This document shows positions 48,605 through 53,718 of a stretch of DNA of 53,718 nucleotides, piece after piece. The notes beneath the pieces were generated by a model that was not told where the DNA came from, ran no database searches, and worked only from the letters and a program-made list of their open reading frames with translations. A program made the translations under genes and the position numbers. This DNA comes from Microbacteriaceae bacterium (lineage in GTDB: Bacteria > Actinomycetota > Actinomycetes > Actinomycetales > Microbacteriaceae), in assembly GCA_024639935.1 (NCBI GenBank), contig JAHEFZ010000004.1:1-53718 (forward strand), written 5' to 3'. Numbering within the stretch: the first letter of the stretch is position 1; the number at the start of each line of letters is the position of its first letter.

Positions 48605-49150
48605 CTACGAGCGTGAGGCCTTCACCGCGGCTCGCCACGCGCGCTGTGCTTCCGTCTCACCGTCGTGAGCGAGGTCTCCGCCCCGCCAGGCATGACAAAT
48701 TGCCAACGCCAACGCGTCGGCGGCATCCGCCGGTTTCGGAGGTGAATCGAGTTTCAAAATTGCGGTGACCATGGCCGTGACTTGCTTCTTGTCTGCCCGA
48801 CCGTATCCTGTGACAGCCGCCTTTACTTCGCTTGGGGTGTGCAGGGCCACCGTGAGTCCCCGCTCGGCCGCCACGAGGAGCGCCATTCCCGCTACCTGAG
48901 CCGTACCCATCACTGATCGCACGTTGTGCTGTGCGAAGATTCGCTCGATCGCAATCACATCCGGTCGGCACGCGTCGATTATGGTGACAAGCCCGTCTCG
49001 AATAGTCAAAAGCCTCTGTTCCAGAGGAGCGTCGGCATCACTGCGAAGCACCGTCACGTCGACAAACGACACTGCGCGAGCCGACCCCGCGTCGATTACC
49101 CCGACGCCACACCGGGTAAGTCCGGGATCAACGCCGAGGATTCGAGTCAC
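48605..49150 (-). CDS. ruvC: Holliday junction resolvase RuvC
   Basis: Cuts Holliday junctions symmetrically. Length 181. The acidic active-site residues are visible: D8 (LGVDPGLTRCG), E69 (AIERIFAQHN) and the aspartates in PADAADALALAICHAW. The GTG start at 49150 follows the yebC TAG with no spacer (TAGGTGA). The C-terminal tail (EAQRAWRAAVKASRS) is basic and variable. Confidence 0.95.
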   Translation of the reverse strand: MTRILGVDPGLTRCGVGVIDAGSARAVSFVDVTVLRSDADAPLEQRLLTIRDGLVTIIDACRPDVIAIERIFAQHNVRSVMGTAQVAGMALLVAAERGLTVALHTPSEVKAAVTGYGRADKKQVTAMVTAILKLDSPPKPADAADALALAICHAWRGGDLAHDGETEAQRAWRAAVKASRS

Positions 49151-49912
49151 CTATTCGTCCAGATCCAGTTCGGCTTGCACATCAGTCGGAATCGAGAAAT
49201 TGGAGAACACATTCTGAACGTCATCAAGATCTTCGAGCCCGTCGATGAGCTGGAAGACCTTGCGCGCTGTCGCGACATCAACGTCAATCGTCAACGACGG
49301 TACGAACTCCGCTTCGGACGAGTCGTAATCGAGACCGGCTTCTTGCAAGGCGACACGAGTCGCGACGAGATTTGCGGTATCCGTGATGATCTCGAACCCT
49401 CCACCCTGATCGACCACTTCCTCTGCTCCCGCGTCGAGAACGGCCAGCAAGATGTCGTCTTCCGAGACTCCGTCCACCTTGGTGATCGAAATCACGCCCT
49501 TTCTCGCGAAATTGTAGGCGACCGACCCGGGGTCGGCCATGGTTCCACCGTTGCGCGTCATTGCCGTTCGAACCTCGGCAGCCGCTCTGTTCTTGTTGTC
49601 CGTGAGACATTCGATGAGGAGGGCGACGCCGGAAGGACCGTAGCCCTCGTACATGATGGTCATGTAATCGATGGACTCGCCAGTGAGCCCAGCGCCACGC
49701 TTGACCGCACGGTCGATGTTGTCGTTGGGAACACTCGCCTTCTTCGCCTTGTACACCGCATCCGCAAGAGTCGGGTTCCCCGCGAAGTCTGCACCCCCCA
49801 TTTTGGCCGCGACTTCAATGTTTTTGATGAGCTTGGCAAAAGCTTTCGCCCGCTTGCCGTCAATAACAGCCTTTTTGTGCTTGGTTGTAGCCCATTTGGA
49901 ATGACCGGACAT
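49151..49912 (-). CDS. yebC: YebC/PmpR-family regulatory protein
   Basis: Members of this family are described as transcription regulators and, more recently, as translation factors that ease stalling at proline motifs; which applies here is unknown. Length 253. [21 protein letters not shown] is the family N-terminus, [14 protein letters not shown] and [28 protein letters not shown]-type blocks (about 58-115) follow, and the acidic C-terminus ends LDLDE. RBS AAGGGA is eight bases before ATG. The gene leads ruvC directly. Confidence 0.94.
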   Translation of the reverse strand: MSGHSKWATTKHKKAVIDGKRAKAFAKLIKNIEVAAKMGGADFAGNPTLADAVYKAKKASVPNDNIDRAVKRGAGLTGESIDYMTIMYEGYGPSGVALLIECLTDNKNRAAAEVRTAMTRNGGTMADPGSVAYNFARKGVISITKVDGVSEDDILLAVLDAGAEEVVDQGGGFEIITDTANLVATRVALQEAGLDYDSSEAEFVPSLTIDVDVATARKVFQLIDGLEDLDDVQNVFSNFSIPTDVQAELDLDE

Positions 49913-49945
49913 ATTTTTGTTCCCTTACTGTCTTTCGAGACGATG

Positions 49946-50548
49946 TTACCGCTGTGCGCCAGCGACGACCGAGTTCAGCCACCACGCGTGGACCCGCGTT
50001 TCCCCCACGAGTTCGGGGTGGAAAGCGATTCCGACGCAGGCCCCCGAGCGAACACCGACAATTTCACCGTTCGGCAACGTCGCAATAATCGCGCATCCCC
50101 GAACATCGCGAATGATTGGCGCGCGAATGAACGCTGCCCTTACGGGTTCGCCGTCAATGATCGGCATATCGAACGACATTTCGAACGATTCGAGTTGCCC
50201 CCCGAACGCGTTCCTCTCGACCTCGATATCGAGACCCCCAAAGGTTTGTTGACCATCGATTGCGCCGATGACACGTGTTGCCAACAGGATCAGCCCCGCA
50301 CACGTACCGAGTACCGGAAGGCCCTCGGCGATTGCCGCGATCAGCGGTTCTCGAAGTTCGAAAATTCGCGACAACTTGTCAATGACGCTCGACTCACCGC
50401 CCGGGATAATAAGACCGTCAATCCCAGCGAGATCGGCCGGAGTGCGCACTTGGCGATGCGCAACACCCAATTTCTCGAGCACAAGTTCGTGCTCGCGCAC
50501 GTCGCCCTGAAGGGCAAGTACGCCTATTGTCTGGCGGCTACCAGCCAC
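49946..50548 (-). CDS. pdxT: PLP synthase glutaminase subunit PdxT
   Basis: Releases ammonia from glutamine for PdxS. The GTG at 50548 overlaps the pdxS stop by 11 bases and gives 200 residues, starting with the family's [24 protein letters not shown] (about 47-55), nucleophile C83 in [11 protein letters not shown] and the H177/E179 pair in FHPEL make up a complete class I glutaminase. A longer frame to 50626 would add 26 residues inside pdxS. Confidence 0.94.
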   Translation of the reverse strand: MAGSRQTIGVLALQGDVREHELVLEKLGVAHRQVRTPADLAGIDGLIIPGGESSVIDKLSRIFELREPLIAAIAEGLPVLGTCAGLILLATRVIGAIDGQQTFGGLDIEVERNAFGGQLESFEMSFDMPIIDGEPVRAAFIRAPIIRDVRGCAIIATLPNGEIVGVRSGACVGIAFHPELVGETRVHAWWLNSVVAGAQR

Positions 50549-51428
50549 GCTCGGCGAGGCGGTGGGGTGCGGGAAGGTCCGAAACGTTGATTCCCACCAT
50601 CGCTTCGCCCAACCCTCGCGAAACATCGGCGATAACCTTGGCGTCGGTGAAGGCGGTGGTCGCTTTCACGATGGCCTTCGCACGCTCGACCGGGTTTCCC
50701 GACTTGAAAATCCCCGAACCAACGAAGACACCGTCTGCACCGAGCTGCATCATCATCGCCGCATCGGCCGGAGTCGCCACGCCACCGGCGACGAACAAGA
50801 CGACGGGGAGCTTCTTTTCCCGTGCGACCAGACGAACGAGTTCCAGCGGCGCCTGCAGTTCCTTGGCCGCGACATACAGTTCATCCTCTGATTTCGCAGA
50901 CAGCGCCGCTATTTCGCCGCGAATCGTGCGAATGTGTTTCGTCGCTTCCGAGACGTCGCCTGTTCCAGCCTCGCCCTTGGAACGAATCATTGACGCGCCT
51001 TCGGTAATACGACGCAGCGCTTCTCCAAGGTTGGTGGCACCACACACAAAGGGCACCGTGAACGGCCACTTGTCGATGTGGTTGACGTAATCTGCGGGTG
51101 AAAGGACTTCCGACTCGTCGATGTAATCGACGCCGAGCGACTGCAAGACCTGAGCCTCCACGAAGTGACCAATACGGGCCTTCGCCATGACCGGGATGGA
51201 AACCGCTGCAATTATCTGGTCAATGAGGTCCGGGTCGCTCATACGCGCGACGCCTCCCTGCGAACGAATGTCGGCGGGAACGCGTTCCAGGGCCATAACG
51301 GCAACCGCGCCCGCGTCCTCGGCGATCTTCGCCTGGTCAGCGGTGACAACGTCCATGATGACGCCACCTTTGAGCATTTCCGCGAGCCCGCTCTTGACGA
51401 GAGGGGTTCCGACGGTCTTTTCCGCCAT
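50538..51428 (-). CDS. pdxS: Pyridoxal 5'-phosphate synthase subunit PdxS
   Basis: Builds PLP from ribose 5-phosphate, glyceraldehyde 3-phosphate and ammonia. ATG 51428 has AAGGAG eight bases upstream and gives 296 residues; an in-frame GTG at 51437 is too near that site. [20 protein letters not shown] carries the first catalytic aspartate and nearby lysine, and [22 protein letters not shown] and [15 protein letters not shown] are family blocks. With pdxT this gives the DXP-independent route. It follows the HIT gene directly, without the phosphatidylinositol-mannoside genes found here in many relatives. Confidence 0.95.
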   Translation of the reverse strand: MAEKTVGTPLVKSGLAEMLKGGVIMDVVTADQAKIAEDAGAVAVMALERVPADIRSQGGVARMSDPDLIDQIIAAVSIPVMAKARIGHFVEAQVLQSLGVDYIDESEVLSPADYVNHIDKWPFTVPFVCGATNLGEALRRITEGASMIRSKGEAGTGDVSEATKHIRTIRGEIAALSAKSEDELYVAAKELQAPLELVRLVAREKKLPVVLFVAGGVATPADAAMMMQLGADGVFVGSGIFKSGNPVERAKAIVKATTAFTDAKVIADVSRGLGEAMVGINVSDLPAPHRLAERGW

Positions 51429-51472
51429 ACCTATCACTCCTTGACTAACGCCCTGATGGACATTTCTTTAGT

Positions 51473-52003
51473 CTACGACTCGACCGACCAGTGCTGAGAC
51501 AATAGCTCCCTTATCTCGCCAAGCAATCTCGGCATTGCCTTCGTTTTGGCGATGATGGGGAAAAAGTTCGAATCGTTGGGCCAGCGAGGAACGATATGTT
51601 GGTGCAAATGTTCGTGAATTCCGGCGCCCGCAACCTCACCCTGATTCATTCCGAGATTGAAACCCGCACAGCCGATTACGGCCGTGAGAACTCGCATCGC
51701 TTTCTGCGTCAACGCCCCAATCTCTGCAACTTCTTCAGGAGTCGCTAAATCGTAGGTGGAAACGTGACGATTCGGGCAGACCATGAGATGGCCAGAATTG
51801 TAGGGGTAGAGGTTCACGATGACGTAGGCGTGCTCGCCTCGGAAAACAATCAGGCCGTCTTCATCACTTCGTTCTGGAGCCACGCAGAACGCGCAACCAT
51901 TCCGGTCGTCTGCTTTGTTGAGGTACACCATTCGGTGGGGAGTCCACAATCGCTGGAGGCCATCGTCGTCACCAGCGAATACATCGCTCGATTCGATATT
52001 CAT
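51473..52003 (-). CDS. HIT-family nucleotide hydrolase or transferase
   Basis: Length 176. The histidine triad HLHQHIV (H132, H134, H136, in HEHLHQHIVPRW) marks the superfamily. NLYPYNSGHLMVCPNRHV is the nucleotide-binding block, and CAFC near 37-40 may bind zinc with a later histidine. Actinobacterial members next to thrS resemble AP4A phosphorylases or hydrolases; the true substrate is unknown. The ATG follows the thrS stop by two bases (TAGTCATG), so the two are co-translated. Confidence 0.93.
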   Translation of the reverse strand: MNIESSDVFAGDDDGLQRLWTPHRMVYLNKADDRNGCAFCVAPERSDEDGLIVFRGEHAYVIVNLYPYNSGHLMVCPNRHVSTYDLATPEEVAEIGALTQKAMRVLTAVIGCAGFNLGMNQGEVAGAGIHEHLHQHIVPRWPNDSNFFPIIAKTKAMPRLLGEIRELLSQHWSVES

Positions 52004-52005
52004 GA

Positions 52006-53718
52006 CTAGAGTTCCGTCGAGCGGGACAAAATGGCGCCTAAAATTCGCTCAATCGCGACATCGATTGGTATTCCGTTTTCTTGCTCTCCGTTTCGGAACC
52101 GGAAACTGACCGCGTCTTGTGCGCGGTCCTCTTCCCCCGCAATGACTATGTATGGAACCTTCTGCATCGTATGGTTTCGAATCTTTTTTTGCATACGCTC
52201 GTCTGACGCATCCAGCTCTGCTCGGATTCCGAGCCGTTTCATGCGCGTTACGACATCAGCGAGGTACTCTGCAAATTCCTCAGCGACCGGCACGGCAGCA
52301 ACCTGAACCGGCGCGAGCCACACGGGAAAAGCGCCGGCGTAATGTTCCAATAAAACACCGAAAAATCGTTCGACCGAACCGAATAGTGCACGGTGAATCA
52401 TCACCGGCTGCTGGCGTGACCCGTCCGACGACGTGTATTCGAGACCGAAACGTTCGGGCAAATTGAAATCGAGTTGGATTGTCGACATCTGCCACGTTCG
52501 ACCGATCGCGTCTCTTGCTTGCACCGAGATTTTAGGGCCATAGAAAGCAGCTCCGCCCGGGTCTGGGACGAGAGTAAGGCCGGATTCCGTGGCAACTTTT
52601 TCGAGGGTAGCCGTGGCGGTGTTCCACATGTCGTCTGAACCAACGAACTTGTCACTTCCACTGTCACGAGTGGACAATTCCAGATAGAAATCATGGAGAC
52701 CATAGTCGCGCAACAGGGTGAGAACGAAATCAAGAACTTTTACTAGTTCTTCTTCCATCTTTTCCGGCGTCGTGAAAATGTGAGCGTCGTCTTGAGTCAT
52801 GCCACGCACTCGGGTCAAACCGTGGACGACACCGGACTTCTCGTAACGATAGACGCCGCCAAATTCGAATAGTCGCATAGGGAGATCCCGGTAGGAACGC
52901 CCCTGCGAACGGTAAATCAAAATGTGGAACGGGCAGTTCATCGGCTTTAGGTAGTAGTCCACACCGGCCCGAGTGATGTCCCCGTCCTCGTTGCGAACCT
53001 CGTCGAGATGCATTGGTGGGAACATCCCGTCTCGGTACCACGCGAGATGGCCAGAGGTTTCGAACAAGTTCTGTTTCGTGATGTGCGGCGAATAGACGAA
53101 TTCGTAACCGCCCTCTTCGTGCCGAGTTCGAGAGTAGTCTTCCATCGCTCGACGGATGATTCCACCCTTCGGATGAAACACCGGAAGCCCGGAACCAATT
53201 TCTTCAGGGAACGAGAACAGATCTAGTTCGGCGCCGAGACGCCGATGATCGCGCTTCTGTGCCTCTTCTAACCTCTCTGTATGTTCGCGCAATGCCTGTT
53301 TCGATGGCCAACCAGTTCCGTAGATGCGCTGAAGCGAAGGGTTCTTCTCCGAGCCACGCCAGTAGGCCGAGGCGACGCGGATCAATTTGTAACCCTGTCC
53401 AATCATGCGAGTATTCGGAAGATGGGGGCCCCGGCAAAGGTCCTTCCATTTGGTCTCGCCCGTTTTGGGATCCACGTTGTCGTAGATCGTTAGTTCAGCA
53501 CCGCCCACCTCAACATTTTCGTTGTCCTCGCCAATCGAGCCGCTTTTCAATCCGATCAATTCAAGTTTGTACGGTTCGTCCGCCAACTCGGCTCGCGCTT
53601 CGTCGTCGGAGACAACGCGGCGGATAAATCGTTGTCCCTCTTGGACGATACGATTCATTTCCTTCTCGAGAGTTGCCAAATCGTCCGGAGTAAAAGCGGT
53701 AGAGACATCGAAGTCGTA
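52006..53718 (-). CDS. thrS: Threonyl-tRNA synthetase, N-terminus outside the window
   Basis: Charges tRNA-Thr. The frame stays open to the window edge, where it reads [20 protein letters not shown], a normal internal ThrS sequence. So the TTG at 53679 is not the start, and 570 residues of the C-terminal part are seen. The editing domain remnant, class II motifs, the zinc-binding cysteine in [16 protein letters not shown] and further histidines are present, as are [15 protein letters not shown] (motif 2), [14 protein letters not shown] (motif 3) and the anticodon-binding domain (about 440 onward). Confidence 0.96.
   Translation of the reverse strand, partial: YDFDVSTAFTPDDLATLEKEMNRIVQEGQRFIRRVVSDDEARAELADEPYKLELIGLKSGSIGEDNENVEVGGAELTIYDNVDPKTGETKWKDLCRGPHLPNTRMIGQGYKLIRVASAYWRGSEKNPSLQRIYGTGWPSKQALREHTERLEEAQKRDHRRLGAELDLFSFPEEIGSGLPVFHPKGGIIRRAMEDYSRTRHEEGGYEFVYSPHITKQNLFETSGHLAWYRDGMFPPMHLDEVRNEDGDITRAGVDYYLKPMNCPFHILIYRSQGRSYRDLPMRLFEFGGVYRYEKSGVVHGLTRVRGMTQDDAHIFTTPEKMEEELVKVLDFVLTLLRDYGLHDFYLELSTRDSGSDKFVGSDDMWNTATATLEKVATESGLTLVPDPGGAAFYGPKISVQARDAIGRTWQMSTIQLDFNLPERFGLEYTSSDGSRQQPVMIHRALFGSVERFFGVLLEHYAGAFPVWLAPVQVAAVPVAEEFAEYLADVVTRMKRLGIRAELDASDERMQKKIRNHTMQKVPYIVIAGEEDRAQDAVSFRFRNGEQENGIPIDVAIERILGAILSRSTEL

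Noticed and set aside
48926-50590. A 554-codon open frame on the plus strand
   Set aside because: It runs antisense to yebC and parts of ruvC and pdxT, all clear conserved genes, and its translation shows no recognisable domain. Biased codon use in the real genes keeps the opposite frame open.
52006-53679. Start of thrS at TTG 53679
   Set aside because: The frame stays open to the window edge and the upstream residues match the inside of ThrS, so the gene is cut by the window rather than starting there.

Overview
The window is a compact actinobacterial chromosome segment. Gene content and order point to the family Microbacteriaceae: trpE, a small membrane protein, trpC, trpB, trpA, lgt, gltB, gltD and pyk in a row, together with actinobacterial signatures such as a PriA without helicase motifs and an mIHF-type domain. 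GC looks moderate (mid-50s percent by eye, not computed) and intergenic spaces are very short, as in small-genome freshwater or marine 'Luna'-type members of the family. That genus-level placement is inference. I see no insertion sequence, phage, CRISPR array or other sign of a mobile region, and no gap between genes exceeds about 170 bases.

Transcription is almost entirely leftward (minus strand). From the right edge: thrS (5' end outside the window), a HIT-domain gene, pdxS and pdxT (PLP synthesis), yebC, ruvC-ruvA-ruvB (Holliday junction processing), yajC-secD-secF (Sec accessory complex) and rel (ppGpp). The one rightward protein gene, a DUF349 gene, meets rel tail to tail with overlapping stop codons. 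It diverges from rarA, which begins a second long leftward series. Next come rpsD with a strong terminator, then alaS, ruvX and mltG, then the shikimate genes aroE, aroC, aroK, aroB and aroQ, then efp and nusB. The pyrimidine operon follows: pyrR, pyrB, pyrC, carA, carB and pyrF. After it lie a gmk gene fused to an mIHF-like domain, rpoZ, metK, priA, fmt, rsmB, rpe, an FKBP gene, the trp genes, lgt, glutamate synthase (gltB, gltD) and pyk. At the left edge the 3' part of a tRNA-Leu converges on pyk.

Many neighbouring genes overlap by 1-8 bases, with ATGA, GTGA or TGATG junctions, so translational coupling is probably the rule. Regulation visible in the sequence: a PyrR-type RNA hairpin that hides the pyrR ribosome site, a perfect 10-bp terminator after rpsD, a short upstream ORF before alaS, candidate -10 boxes placed for leaderless transcription of the divergent rarA/DUF349 pair, and long structured leaders before rpsD and metK.

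No unmistakably new multi-gene system is present; this is mostly housekeeping sequence. The observations most worth following are the mIHF-Gmk fusion, the PyrR translational switch, the alaS upstream ORF, the leaderless divergent promoter, and the absence of neighbours expected from related genomes (his genes before trpE, coaBC before metK, phosphatidylinositol-mannoside genes before pdxS).
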